This document shows positions 43,495 through 52,257 of a stretch of DNA of 64,000 nt, in pieces. The stretch lies in assembly GCF_007997005.1 (NCBI RefSeq), contig NZ_VOSL01000145.1, forward strand, positions 1-64,000, in the 5' to 3' direction. Every line of letters starts with the position of its first letter. The stretch's first letter is position 1. A model generated the notes under the pieces. The model worked only from the letters and a program-made list of their open reading frames with translations. It searched no databases and was not told the origin of the DNA. The stretch is from Lujinxingia vulgaris. Lineage in GTDB: Bacteria; Myxococcota_A; Bradymonadia; Bradymonadales; Bradymonadaceae. The translations under genes and the position numbers were made by a program.

Positions 43495-44379
43495 TTAGTG
43501 GGACGGGGCGGTCAGGTCGATACCGACGGCAGCGGCGCAGGCAGGCGAGGCGTCGGGTGAGGGGGAGACCTCATAGTGCACGCGCCAGGCCTCGTCGCTG
43601 CGCAGCCCGAGGTGATCGAGCCAGGGGAAGATCTCCTGGTCGACGGTGTGGTAGTAGATCGCGGCGAGCTGTGCGGGCTGAAGGGTGCCGAGGTTTCCGG
43701 CCTCGGTGTCGACGCTGATCTCCTGACCCGCGAGGCGATCGAGGGTCTGCGGGCCGGCGTCAAAGAGGCGCTCGTAGGCAAAGAGTAGCGAGGGCGTGCG
43801 GGCGCGAGCCTGGCGCGCGGCGTTGCGCTGGTGGGTGGTGAGGAGCCAGTCGAGCAGCGTGCGCGAGGCGGCGATGACCTCGGTGAGACTGCGCTCGATG
43901 GTCTCGCAGAGCTTGATGATGGCGTTGTCGGAGCTGACCGCGCTCAGGCCCAGGTAGGTGGCGCGTGAAAGCGTCAGGTTAAAGACGAAGATCTCAACGC
44001 CCGCGTCGAAGATGGCCTCGGGGGTGGGCGAGAGGGAGGTGGCGTGCTCCGGCACCTCCTGGGGTGAGGCGCCCAGGGCCTCGCAGATGTGCAGGGTGAG
44101 GTAGAGGTGGCGGTTGAGCTCATCGAGGCTGAAGATCGCCGGGCTTAACGCTGCGGCCGGGGCGTCGCTAAGACTGATGGCAGCCAGCCACCCGATGATC
44201 TGCTCGACGCTCTGGCGGGTGGCCGAGGCTCGCCGGGCCCACTGCTGCCTGGCGAGCACGCGTTGCTCGGGACGCACCAGGGGGTGGTCGGGTCGGGGCG
44301 CGGGCCACTGGTGGTCGTCTTCGAGCAGCGCGCGATGAAGTTGAAAGAGGGCGTCGGAGGTGGCGTGGCGCCTGGTCAT
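43495..44379 (-). CDS. Helical protein of unknown function
   Basis: A 294-residue soluble protein predicted to be mostly helical, with no signal peptide. Alternating short helices carry many leucine and alanine residues; a possible ferritin-like or hemerythrin-like bundle cannot be confirmed. Two ATG starts are available, 44379 and 44409; 44379 has GAGAG upstream and is chosen. It is divergent to the CYTH gene, with a 174-bp gap. Confidence 0.55.
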   Translation of the reverse strand: MTRRHATSDALFQLHRALLEDDHQWPAPRPDHPLVRPEQRVLARQQWARRASATRQSVEQIIGWLAAISLSDAPAAALSPAIFSLDELNRHLYLTLHICEALGASPQEVPEHATSLSPTPEAIFDAGVEIFVFNLTLSRATYLGLSAVSSDNAIIKLCETIERSLTEVIAASRTLLDWLLTTHQRNAARQARARTPSLLFAYERLFDAGPQTLDRLAGQEISVDTEAGNLGTLQPAQLAAIYYHTVDQEIFPWLDHLGLRSDEAWRVHYEVSPSPDASPACAAAVGIDLTAPSH

Positions 44380-44553
44380 GCCTGTGCTCTCGGTAGGGGA
44401 TGCGATCATAAAGAGGCGGTCGTTGACGAGGGCCATCGCGCCGTGCCAGCGTGGCGCGCAGCAGGGCCGCAGCAGTCGGCCGCAAACAGCGCTGGCTTGC
44501 GTTCGGAGAAGTTGCTCACCGGGTGCACCAGGGCAAGCAATGGCGAGCGGGTG

Positions 44554-45054
44554 ATGGGCACCGAGATCGAGCGAAAATTTCTGGTCAGCGATGCGAGCTG
44601 GCGGGCACATATTCGGCGCAGTCAGCCCCTGGCCCAGGGGTATCTGGCGTCTTCGCCGGATACTACGGTGCGGGTGCGGGTGGCCGGGGATGCGGCGTTC
44701 TTGACGCTGAAAGGCCCGGTCCGCGATCTTGCGCGCGCCGAGTTTGAGTATGCGATCCCGGTGGAAGAGGCCCGCGAGATGCTCGCGCTCTTTTGTGAGG
44801 GGCATCGGCTCGAGAAGGTTCGCCACGAGGTCGAGGTCGGCGATCATCTCTGGGAGATCGATGAGTTCTCCGGTGAAAACCGGGGGCTGATCGTCGCCGA
44901 AGTTGAGCTGGCGAGCGCCGATGAGCACTTTGAGCGTCCGTCGTGGCTGGGCGCCGAGGTCTCGGGGATGCCCCGGTATTATAACTCGCAGCTGGTTGTG
45001 CGCCCCTTCGCGCGCTGGAGCGAGGCCGAGCAGCGCGGGGAGCAAACGCGTTAA
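44554..45054 (+). CDS. CYTH domain protein
   Basis: A 166-residue CYTH (adenylyl cyclase / thiamine triphosphatase-like) protein. It starts with the diagnostic EIERKFLV motif, then RVRVAG, LTLKGPV and FEYAIP, and later IDEFSG and VAEVELASA. CYTH enzymes hydrolyse polyphosphate-type substrates within a beta tunnel. The start ATG follows a GTG by one codon. Neighbours give no clue to its substrate. Confidence 0.88.
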   Translation: MGTEIERKFLVSDASWRAHIRRSQPLAQGYLASSPDTTVRVRVAGDAAFLTLKGPVRDLARAEFEYAIPVEEAREMLALFCEGHRLEKVRHEVEVGDHLWEIDEFSGENRGLIVAEVELASADEHFERPSWLGAEVSGMPRYYNSQLVVRPFARWSEAEQRGEQTR

Positions 45055-45152
45055 GAATACGAAGCTGAGGCTGGTCCGGGTCGCAATGGCGAACTCCGGC
45101 TGGTGAGAACGGATCAGGTGACAGGCAGCGATCCTGGATCGCGGAGGTTGTG

Positions 45153-45926
45153 ATGGCAGTAGTAGGACGAGTTGGGGCGACGCCGCCCGATCTGACGCGG
45201 GTGCGGCCCTACGGCGATACGCTCGATGATGGCCAGGTGCAGACGAGCTTTACCCTGCCGGTGCCCTGCGGGGAGGAGGCGCGGGAGGCCGCCCGGATGG
45301 TCGCCCGGAAGATGGGGCTTGAAGATCCGCAGGTCTATCACATGCAGGATCTCGGTGAGGGCTACACCTATTTTCTGGTGTACGGGCGCTTTACCGAGGC
45401 GATCGACTTCACGCAGATTCAGGTGGCGAAGGTCGAGAGCGAGCGCATGGATTTTTATGCGATCAACGCCTTTATCGAAGCGCAGATCGGGCGGAAGATC
45501 ACCGTTCTGGGGGCCTGCACCGGCACCGACGCGCATTCGGTGGGCATCGACGCGATCATGAATATGAAGGGCTACAACGGGGATTATGGCCTGGAGCGCT
45601 ACCCGATGATCAACGCCTACAACCTGGGCATGCAGGTGCGTAACGAAGACCTGATCGCGCACGCGGTGGAAAAACAGGCCGACGCGCTGCTGGTCAGCCA
45701 GGTCGTGACCCAGAAAGATGTGCACATCAAGAACCTGGCCGAGCTCATCGATATGCTCGAGGCTGAGGGCTTGCGCCAGAAGATGGTGGTGGTCTGTGGT
45801 GGGCCGCGCATCTCCCATGAGCTCGCGCTGGAGCTGGGGTATGACGCCGGTTTTGGGCCGGGGACGACCGCGCCGGATGTGGCGAGTTATTTTGTGCAGG
45901 AGATCGTGGCGCGCGGGCTGGCGTGA
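45153..45926 (+). CDS. KamE-like B12-binding protein (lysine 5,6-aminomutase beta-type)
   Basis: A 257-residue protein matching the cobalamin-binding subunit of lysine 5,6-aminomutase / ornithine aminomutase. The cobalamin motif DxHxxG is at Asp126, His128 and Gly131 (TGTDAHSVGID). An N-terminal dimerisation-type segment is followed by the Rossmann-like B12 fold with ALLVSQVVTQKD and VVCGGPRIS. GGAGG lies 5 nt before the ATG. The alpha subunit (KamD) normally lies next to it; here the neighbours are a CYTH gene and a pentapeptide-repeat gene. I found no cobalamin riboswitch upstream. Confidence 0.85.
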   Translation: MAVVGRVGATPPDLTRVRPYGDTLDDGQVQTSFTLPVPCGEEAREAARMVARKMGLEDPQVYHMQDLGEGYTYFLVYGRFTEAIDFTQIQVAKVESERMDFYAINAFIEAQIGRKITVLGACTGTDAHSVGIDAIMNMKGYNGDYGLERYPMINAYNLGMQVRNEDLIAHAVEKQADALLVSQVVTQKDVHIKNLAELIDMLEAEGLRQKMVVVCGGPRISHELALELGYDAGFGPGTTAPDVASYFVQEIVARGLA

Positions 45927-45949
45927 AATGTCGGCTGCAGGTGCGCGAT

Positions 45950-45989
45950 AAAAAAGAGCCGCCCCGGGCATGCCCGGGGCGGCTCTTTT
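45950..45989. terminator. Bidirectional terminator between the B12 gene and the pentapeptide-repeat gene
   Basis: A perfect 30-bp palindrome (45956-45985) built on GAGCCGCCCCGGGCA and its complement, with an A run on the left and a T run on the right. It can therefore stop transcription in both directions, for the KamE-like gene (plus) and the pentapeptide-repeat gene (minus), which converge here. Confidence 0.93.
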
Positions 45990-46010
45990 CTTAGAAAAAA
46001 ACCAGGAGGC

Positions 46011-46640
46011 CTAGAGGGCTTTGCGGCGTCCGCTCTTCTCGAGGAAGCCTTCGGGGAGTTCGGTGCCGCGCAGCGCCACCTCGACGTGGTAGCAGTTTTT
46101 GGCGTCGACGTCGGTGATGGTGGTGGCATCGACGATGAGCTCACGCAGGGTCACGTGCGACCAGTCTCCGCCCTCGATCGAGACGTTCTGCCAGCGTCCG
46201 CCCTTGAAGGTGACGCGCTCCATCATCCAATCTTGAGCGGCCAGGCCCTCGAGTTCGCATTCGTTGAGGCGGCAGTCGGTCCACTCGTTGTCGCCGATCA
46301 CGACCTGGTCAAAGGAGCAGCGGCTCAAGGTGCTGGCGTCGAGCGCCCAGCCCTCGTAGCTGCCGCCTTCAAAGTGGCAGTGCAGCAGGGTGACGCCTTC
46401 GAAGAAGGCGCCGTCGAGGATGGCATCTTTGAACCGCACTTCACTGAGCGTGCAGTTCTCGAAGGCGCAGTTGGTCAGGTCGAGCTCCGAGAAGTCGAAG
46501 CCGGTGAGGGTAAGCTCACGGAAGGTCTGAGCTTCGAGGGAGATGGGGGAGGACGCGTCGCGCTCCTGGCGAGAGCGCAGGGCGCTGTGGAAAGCCTGGG
46601 GGTTTGCGCTTCGGATCAGAGACGCCAGGTTATCGGACAT
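46011..46640 (-). CDS. Pentapeptide-repeat protein
   Basis: A 209-residue protein containing about 20 consecutive five-residue repeats of the A(D/N)LxX type, from residue 40 to 180 (for example FSELDLTNCAFENC). These build a right-handed beta-helix. Some such proteins mimic DNA and bind gyrase; this one has no recognisable gyrase-type feature. The start ATG is at 46640; convergent with the KamE-like gene. The 272-bp divergent region upstream holds no further gene that I can support. Confidence 0.75.
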   Translation of the reverse strand: MSDNLASLIRSANPQAFHSALRSRQERDASSPISLEAQTFRELTLTGFDFSELDLTNCAFENCTLSEVRFKDAILDGAFFEGVTLLHCHFEGGSYEGWALDASTLSRCSFDQVVIGDNEWTDCRLNECELEGLAAQDWMMERVTFKGGRWQNVSIEGGDWSHVTLRELIVDATTITDVDAKNCYHVEVALRGTELPEGFLEKSGRRKAL

Positions 46641-46912
46641 AAAAGAGGCCTCAAGCGGGGGAGACTGCTGAGTCGATACAACACAGAAAGGGACGGGAGA
46701 GGTTGGGCGTCGCGAAGACGCGCGGCAACTTAGGCACAAGCGCGGTGGGGTGCAAGCCCCGAGTGCGAGGTTGCAGGCAGGGGCGGTCGCGACCGCGGAC
46801 ATGCGACCGAGATGCGCGCGGCAGGGCCAGACCTTTGGGGCGATCTTTCACTCTGTGTTAAGGTGCGCGCCGAAACGCGGTGGTAAAGATGAGTGGACAT
46901 GCAGGAGGTTCG

Positions 46913-47731
46913 ATGCGTGGTGGTCGAGGATGGGTTGGCGGGGTAGTGGGCGCGTTTGCGCTTCTGGTCAGCGTGCCGGCCTGGGGCCAGCAGGAGGCGG
47001 AAGCCGGTGTGTATTATGGCGACGGGCTTCGCCATCTGGCGGAGGGTCGCTATGGCGAGGCGCTTGTCGAGCTTCACCGCGCCTACGGCATCGCCGGTGA
47101 GCCGGAGATGTTGGAGGCGATTGTGGGGGCCTACGATGCGATGGGGTTGTGCGAGGCGGCCATGCATCAACGCGACTTCTACGGGATACGTCACGGGCAG
47201 GCGTCGGCCCCTCGATTGAAGCGTTGTCTGCGCGTCGGTCAGGTCGAGCCGATCTGTGAGGGTGGGGGAGAGCGCGTGGTGGTCGACGCGACCTTTGAGG
47301 TGGCGTGCGGCCAGCGCGTGCTCCTGGCCGAGGGGAGCTACCGCATGGCGCAAGAGGGTGGCGAGGTTGTGGAGGTTGCCGTGGAGGCTGAGAGCTCGCA
47401 GCAGGTCGAGCTCAAGGAGCCGCCCCCGATCAAAGGAGCGGTCGCCAGGCTTCGAGGCCCCGGGCTCTTTGGCACCGATGTGCAGCGACTGCAGCCGAGC
47501 GCGCCGAGCTACACGGTGTATCAGTCGGCCGACGGGCTCTATCAGCTCTGGGTGCGTCCGGCGGATGAAGCGCGTCGCTATGAGGCCGTGCCCCGGGTTG
47601 AGATCGTGTGTCCGGATGATGCGGGTGAGCAGGTCGACGCGGGCTGCGCCTGGCTTCGCGAGCTGCGGCGGCGCTCCGGGTACACCGACAACCCCACTCG
47701 CCTGGAGGTGGTGGTGCCCCGGGTGCGCTGA
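46913..47731 (+). CDS. Exported TPR-like protein of unknown function
   Basis: A 272-residue protein with a signal peptide ending VPAWGQQ, a single TPR-like helical pair (GLRHLAEGRYGEALVELHRAYGIAGEPEMLEAIVGAYDAMG), and then beta-rich domains. The second half has a PEGA-like pattern (VVVDATFEVACGQRVLLAEGSYRM). The ATG follows AGGAGG at 5-nt spacing. The region before it (46641-46912) is divergent. Role unknown. Confidence 0.65.
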   Translation: MRGGRGWVGGVVGAFALLVSVPAWGQQEAEAGVYYGDGLRHLAEGRYGEALVELHRAYGIAGEPEMLEAIVGAYDAMGLCEAAMHQRDFYGIRHGQASAPRLKRCLRVGQVEPICEGGGERVVVDATFEVACGQRVLLAEGSYRMAQEGGEVVEVAVEAESSQQVELKEPPPIKGAVARLRGPGLFGTDVQRLQPSAPSYTVYQSADGLYQLWVRPADEARRYEAVPRVEIVCPDDAGEQVDAGCAWLRELRRRSGYTDNPTRLEVVVPRVR

Positions 47732-47740
47732 CGCACCGGG

Positions 47741-49402
47741 TCAGCGCTGCGTCGCGGGGCGCGATGAGGTGCGCTCAAAGCGGACTTCGGCCATGGCGGG
47801 CTCATCGGCGGAGAGGAGCTCGGTGAGGGCGAAGTCGCGGGGGCCGAGGTCACCGCGGGTCGGCGCGCCGGCGCCATCGAGGTGGACCAGGCGGACCTGC
47901 AGGCGCTCGTTGCGACGCAGGCTCTCGGCGCGGGCAAAGTAGCGGATGGCCGAGGCGACCACCGCCGGAGTGCCCGGCCCAAGGCCGACGGCGAGCAGGT
48001 TGAGCGGATCGTTGATCGTCATGGCGAGCAGGGCGTTGAATTCGTCGAGGGCCGGGCGTGTGGCGTCCCAGCGCAGCACGTCATCGGGGCGGCGGGCGGG
48101 GAAGGGCTCGGCGACGATGGCGGCGATCGGGCCGTGGTCGGCGCGCAGGGCGTCTAAGAAGTCCATGGTGGGGAAGAGGCGCTCCAGATCGTAGTCGGCG
48201 CTGCGCAGGGCGACGCCGCGCTCGGCCATGCGCCTGGCGAGCTGGGTGGAGACGCCCGGGCGGTTGAGCACGGCCACCGGGAGCTCGTGGGCGATCGCCA
48301 GGCGTTCGACGGCCGTGGCGAGCACGGCGCCGGGGCCGGGCACATAGATCAGCGGCGCGCCGGTGTCGTCGAGCCAGGGCGCCGGGGTGGCGCGGTTGGC
48401 AAAGGGCTCCCAGCGCACCTCTCGCCGCCCCGCGGGGCCCAGCGCTACCGGCGAGCTCTCGGCACCTTCAAAGAGCTCATTGGCGAGATGTTGAGCGATG
48501 GTGCGAGTATCAAGGCCTTCGGCGTTGAGGTCGATGACCTTGACGTGTGCCGCGCGGTGGCGGTGGCGCAGCGCGCGGGCGAGCCCCACAGCGGCGCCAT
48601 ACGGGGCGACAACCGGGTCGAAGGGCTCCAGCCCGAAGGCGCCGGCGGAGTCGAGCACCGCGACAAAACCGGCGCCGGGTTGCATCAGGCGTGTGGTGAA
48701 GCGCTCGGCGGTGACCAGGGCGTCTTCGACCACGCTCATGGCGTCATCGAGATGCGCCGGGGCGCGCAGGCTGCCCAGAAAGATGACGACGTCGGTGGGG
48801 CCGTTGAGCTCGGGGCGACGCCCCTCGACGCGGGCGCGCACCCCCCGGGCGTTAAGCAGCTCGGCCAGAAGGGGCGCCACACCGAAGCCGTCGTTGGTGA
48901 TCAGGGCGCGCTGGCCGCGCTTGAGCGCCGGCAGGGGTTGGCCCGGGGCGTCGACCGGCGCGAGGGTCGGAGACGTGATGTGGCGCGCCGCCGAAGCCCC
49001 CGTCGCCGAAGCGGGCGAAGGCGATGCGGGAAGGGGAGGGATCGATGTGCGCGCCGGAAGCTCGGCGTCGGAGAGCGCGCCGGAGGTGGGGCTCACCGCG
49101 ACGTGCGGGGAATGCGCCGCCGTCGCGATGGCTTCTGAGGAGGTCTCCTCCTCGGGGGGCGCGGGCTCGGCCGGTGGATCTTCGGCCGCGGAGTCCTGCG
49201 AAGGTTGCTGCGCGCTGGCGAGGTGGCGGATGGTATCCACCAGCTCGGCATGCGACTCAAGCACCTGGCTTAAGGCGCGCTGGCTGGCTGCAGCCGCTTC
49301 CAGGTAGTCGGTGTGGGCCGCTTCCAGGCGTTGTTGCGAACGCTCCAGACGCTCAATGAGTCGGGGCCAGGGCAGCTGGTCTTTGGAACGGGGGTCACTC
49401 AT
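47741..49402 (-). CDS. Orphan protein resembling a PKS ketoreductase domain, with coiled-coil N-terminus
   Basis: A 553-residue protein. The N-terminal 90 residues are helical with coiled-coil character (RLIERLERSQQRLEAAHTDYLEAAAASQ), followed by a Pro/Ala/Ser-rich linker to about 165. The next 380 residues fit two nucleotide-binding-like subdomains of a polyketide/PUFA synthase KR: ALITNDGFGVAPLLAELL, FVAVLDSAGAFGLEP, GLARALRHRHRAAHVKVIDL. The Tyr/Ser/Lys catalytic set was not located. No ketosynthase, acyltransferase or carrier gene lies next to it. I recognise the fold by eye only. Confidence 0.55.
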   Translation of the reverse strand: MSDPRSKDQLPWPRLIERLERSQQRLEAAHTDYLEAAAASQRALSQVLESHAELVDTIRHLASAQQPSQDSAAEDPPAEPAPPEEETSSEAIATAAHSPHVAVSPTSGALSDAELPARTSIPPLPASPSPASATGASAARHITSPTLAPVDAPGQPLPALKRGQRALITNDGFGVAPLLAELLNARGVRARVEGRRPELNGPTDVVIFLGSLRAPAHLDDAMSVVEDALVTAERFTTRLMQPGAGFVAVLDSAGAFGLEPFDPVVAPYGAAVGLARALRHRHRAAHVKVIDLNAEGLDTRTIAQHLANELFEGAESSPVALGPAGRREVRWEPFANRATPAPWLDDTGAPLIYVPGPGAVLATAVERLAIAHELPVAVLNRPGVSTQLARRMAERGVALRSADYDLERLFPTMDFLDALRADHGPIAAIVAEPFPARRPDDVLRWDATRPALDEFNALLAMTINDPLNLLAVGLGPGTPAVVASAIRYFARAESLRRNERLQVRLVHLDGAGAPTRGDLGPRDFALTELLSADEPAMAEVRFERTSSRPATQR

Positions 49403-49557
49403 AGGTCTCGTCGCTTGCGTTCGGTTCGTCGCTACGGTATGAACTCTCGGCTTTTGGGGCCGCAAAATCTTCGCGCGCGCAGGCTGCGCGGCTTTGCCCC
49501 GCAGACAAGTAAAGATCGAACGCGAAAAAATCCAACCTCTCTCGGTTTGAAACTATC

Positions 49558-50049
49558 ATGCAAACCTTATTGCTCGTCATCCACGTTATTGTCAGCTTCG
49601 TTATTGTTGTCGTGATCTTGCTGCAGTCGGGCAAGGGCGGCGGCATGGGTTCCGGTTTTGGAGGTGCCGCGGCGGTCGGCCAGCAGATCTTTGGTGGGCG
49701 AGGCGCGGCGACCTTTCTGGGCAAGCTGACCGTGGCGCTGGGCGCGACCTTCTTTGTGACCAGCATGGCGCTGGCCTGGTACTCCAGCCGTCCGCAGTCG
49801 GCGCTGGACTTGAGTCAGACCGCTGGCGAGACGCCGCAGTCGCAGGTTGAGCAGATCATCGAAGAAGGTGGTAGCGGCTCCGCGCCCGCCCCGGCTCCGG
49901 CCAATGAGGCGCCGATCGAGCTCAACGTAGAGTCGCCCGAAGAGGCGGCGCCTGCTCCGGCTGACGAAGTTCCCGTTGAGGACACGACTGCTCCGGCCGA
50001 GATCGCGCCGACGCCGGCGGAGGAAGCTCCGGCGGAAGAAGCTCAGTAA
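49558..50049 (+). CDS. secG: Protein translocase subunit SecG
   Basis: A 163-residue SecG. It opens with a typical hydrophobic helix (LLLVIHVIVSFVIVVVILLQ), then the SGKGGGMGSGFGG loop and a second helix (FLGKLTVALGATFFVTSMALA). SecG assists SecYE in protein export. The C-terminal 80 residues are an unusual acidic proline/alanine/glutamate-rich tail; standard SecG is about 75-110 residues. No strong SD precedes the ATG; the start is fixed by homology of the N-terminus. Confidence 0.93.
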   Translation: MQTLLLVIHVIVSFVIVVVILLQSGKGGGMGSGFGGAAAVGQQIFGGRGAATFLGKLTVALGATFFVTSMALAWYSSRPQSALDLSQTAGETPQSQVEQIIEEGGSGSAPAPAPANEAPIELNVESPEEAAPAPADEVPVEDTTAPAEIAPTPAEEAPAEEAQ

Positions 50050-50085
50050 GCATCTGGCGATCGCGATCGCCATGAGGCATCGACT

Positions 50086-50133
50086 CGAGGCCACAGCCGA
50101 CGACGCGAACGCGCCGCTGCGGCTGTGGCCTCG
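50086..50133 (+). terminator. Stem-loop after secG
   Basis: Perfect 14-bp arms (50086-50099 and 50120-50133) around a 20-nt loop, followed by GATGTGTTTT. It lies 36 bp after the secG stop codon and 59 bp before dapD. It may end the secG transcript, with only a weak T run. Confidence 0.65.
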
Positions 50134-50191
50134 ATGTGTTTTGGCGCTTAGCTTTTTGCGCCCGACTCCACCTGACCTGTGAGGAAGACCT

Positions 50192-51031
50192 GTGAAGCGT
50201 CCCGAACTTCTCAACGCGATTGATGCTCATTTTGAACGTCCGGCCGACGCGCTCGGCCAGGAGGCCCGCGCCGACTTTGAGGCATTTCTCAAACTTCTCG
50301 AAGAGGGCAGCGTGCGCGCGGCCTACCCCTCGGAGCAGGGCTGGGTGGTGGAGCCTTCGGTCAAGCGAGGCATCCTGCTGGGGTTTCGGCTCGGGCAGAA
50401 CGTGGAGATGGGCGGGAACGATCTTCAGTTCAGCGATAAAGACACCTACCCGGCCCAGCGCCTGCCGGTGGTGGAGCGGGGGGTTCGCGTGGTGCCCGGG
50501 GGAAGCTCAGTGCGCCGCGGGGCCTACATTGGTGAGCGGGTCACGATGATGCCGCCGGCTTTTGTCAACGTCGGGGCGTATGTGGGGGCGCAGTCGATGG
50601 TCGACAGCCACGCGCTGGTGGGGAGCTGCGCGCAGATTGGGGAGCGGGTGCATCTCTCGGCGGGCGCGCAGGTGGGCGGGGTGTTGGAGCCCATCGGGCA
50701 GACGCCGGTGATCGTCGAAGATGACGCGTTGATCGGTGGCAACACCGGCCTCTACGAAGGGGTGCAGGTGGGCAAAGGGGCGGTGATCGGGGCCGGATGT
50801 GTGATCACGGCGAGCACCCCGGTTTTTGACCTGGTGCGCGAGGAGGTCTATCGGGCCACGGCTGAGGAGCCGCTGAAGATCCCGGCTGGCGCGGTGGTGA
50901 TCCCGGGCAGCCGTCCGGCCCGCGGCGACTTTGCGAAGACGCACGGTCTGACGATGGCCGCGCTGTTGATCATCAAGTACCGCGACGAACGCACCGACGC
51001 CCGCTCGGCCCTTGAGGAGCTCTTGCGATGA
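50192..51031 (+). CDS. dapD: Tetrahydrodipicolinate N-succinyltransferase DapD
   Basis: A 279-residue hexapeptide-repeat transferase of the lysine/diaminopimelate pathway. It succinylates tetrahydrodipicolinate using succinyl-CoA. The left-handed beta-helix follows the family pattern (VRRGAYIGERVTMMPPAFVNVGAYVG, SMVDSHALVGSCAQIG). The GTG start is at 50192 (GTGAAGCGT). Its stop overlaps the aminotransferase start by ATGA. Confidence 0.93.
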   Translation: MKRPELLNAIDAHFERPADALGQEARADFEAFLKLLEEGSVRAAYPSEQGWVVEPSVKRGILLGFRLGQNVEMGGNDLQFSDKDTYPAQRLPVVERGVRVVPGGSSVRRGAYIGERVTMMPPAFVNVGAYVGAQSMVDSHALVGSCAQIGERVHLSAGAQVGGVLEPIGQTPVIVEDDALIGGNTGLYEGVQVGKGAVIGAGCVITASTPVFDLVREEVYRATAEEPLKIPAGAVVIPGSRPARGDFAKTHGLTMAALLIIKYRDERTDARSALEELLR

Positions 51032-52203
51032 GTGCTCGGCGGCCTCTGAGCCCCTCGGCGCGGGCGCTGGCGATTGAGCCTACGCTGATCCGCGCGCTGC
51101 GTGCCGGGATGGGACCGGAGACCATCGACTTCGGGCTGGGGCAGACCGACCTGCCCGTGAGCGCGGCTGCCGCGCGCGGGGCTGCTTCCGTGCTGCACTC
51201 TGGCGCGCGCGCGCCGTACACGCCGAACGCCGGGCTCGGTGAGGCGCGCGCTGCGGTCGCGTCCCATGTGGGCTGTGCGCCTGATGAGGTAATGCTCACC
51301 TGCGGGGTGCAGGAGGCCCTGGCGGTCAGCCTCCTGGGGCTTGTGGAGGCGGGTGATGAGGTGCTCGTCCCGGACCCCGGGTTTCCCGCCTACGCCAACC
51401 TGGTGCGGGCCTGCGGTGCAACCCCTGTCGCCTACCCGCTGGCGCCTCCTGCGGCCTCTGGCGAGCCCTGGGCCCTGGATCTCGATGCGATCGCCGAGCG
51501 GATTGGCCCCTCAAGCCGGCTGATTATCCTCAATAACCCCTCCAACCCTACCGGCTCGTTGCACCGTGGCGAGGAGCTCGGCCGGCTTGCCGCGCTGATT
51601 GAGCGCCACGATCTGGCCTGGCTCGAAGACGCGATCTACAAGGATTATATCTGGTCGGGAGTGTTCGCCACGCTGAGCTCGTTGGAATCGATGCAGGCGC
51701 GCGGTGTGCGTGTGAGCGGCCTCTCCAAGAGCCATCATGTAATGGGGTGGCGGATTGGCTGGATGGTCGCTCCCGCTGAGACGATCGCCGCGCTGACCCC
51801 CCTGCATCAGCACCTGGTGACCTGCGCGCCTCTGCCCGCTCAGCTCGCGCTGATCGAAGCGCTCAAGACGCACGAGGAGGCCATGGCCGACGCCCGCGTG
51901 ATTCTGGCGTCGCGTCGCCAGACGGTGCAGCGCCTGCTCGGCTCGGTCGAAGGGCTGAAGGTAGGCGCGATGCAGGGAGCGTTTTACGCGTTTGTGGATG
52001 TGCGCCCCTGGCAGGGACACTTCGGCAGTTCACGCGCACTGGCCGAAGCGCTCCTCGCCGACCAGGATGTGCTGGTGATCCCCGGCGAGGGCTTTGGCGA
52101 GCGAGGCCAGGGCTTCGTGCGCATTGCGTATACGGTCGGTGAGCCCGCGTTGAGCCAGGGGCTCTCGCGCATCACGTCGTTCTTAGAAGCGCATCGGGTC
52201 TGA
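51028..52203 (+). CDS. Class I/II PLP-dependent aminotransferase
   Basis: A 391-residue aminotransferase with NNPSNPTGSLHRGEEL, the PLP lysine in SGLSKSHHVMGWRIG (near residue 234), and the arginine near VRIAYTVGEP. Its overlap with dapD suggests it carries out the next step of the succinylase branch (N-succinyl-L,L-DAP aminotransferase, DapC). That is inference from position; specificity cannot be read from the sequence. Confidence 0.85.
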   Translation: MSARRPLSPSARALAIEPTLIRALRAGMGPETIDFGLGQTDLPVSAAAARGAASVLHSGARAPYTPNAGLGEARAAVASHVGCAPDEVMLTCGVQEALAVSLLGLVEAGDEVLVPDPGFPAYANLVRACGATPVAYPLAPPAASGEPWALDLDAIAERIGPSSRLIILNNPSNPTGSLHRGEELGRLAALIERHDLAWLEDAIYKDYIWSGVFATLSSLESMQARGVRVSGLSKSHHVMGWRIGWMVAPAETIAALTPLHQHLVTCAPLPAQLALIEALKTHEEAMADARVILASRRQTVQRLLGSVEGLKVGAMQGAFYAFVDVRPWQGHFGSSRALAEALLADQDVLVIPGEGFGERGQGFVRIAYTVGEPALSQGLSRITSFLEAHRV

Positions 52204-52257
52204 GGCGCACAATGCGCCGACGACTGTCAACATAGCGAGCAATCAGGAGCAGAGATC

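Noticed and set aside
45055-45152. Cobalamin riboswitch upstream of the KamE-like gene
   Set aside because: The gap is under 100 bp and lacks the conserved B12-box; only an ordinary SD is present.
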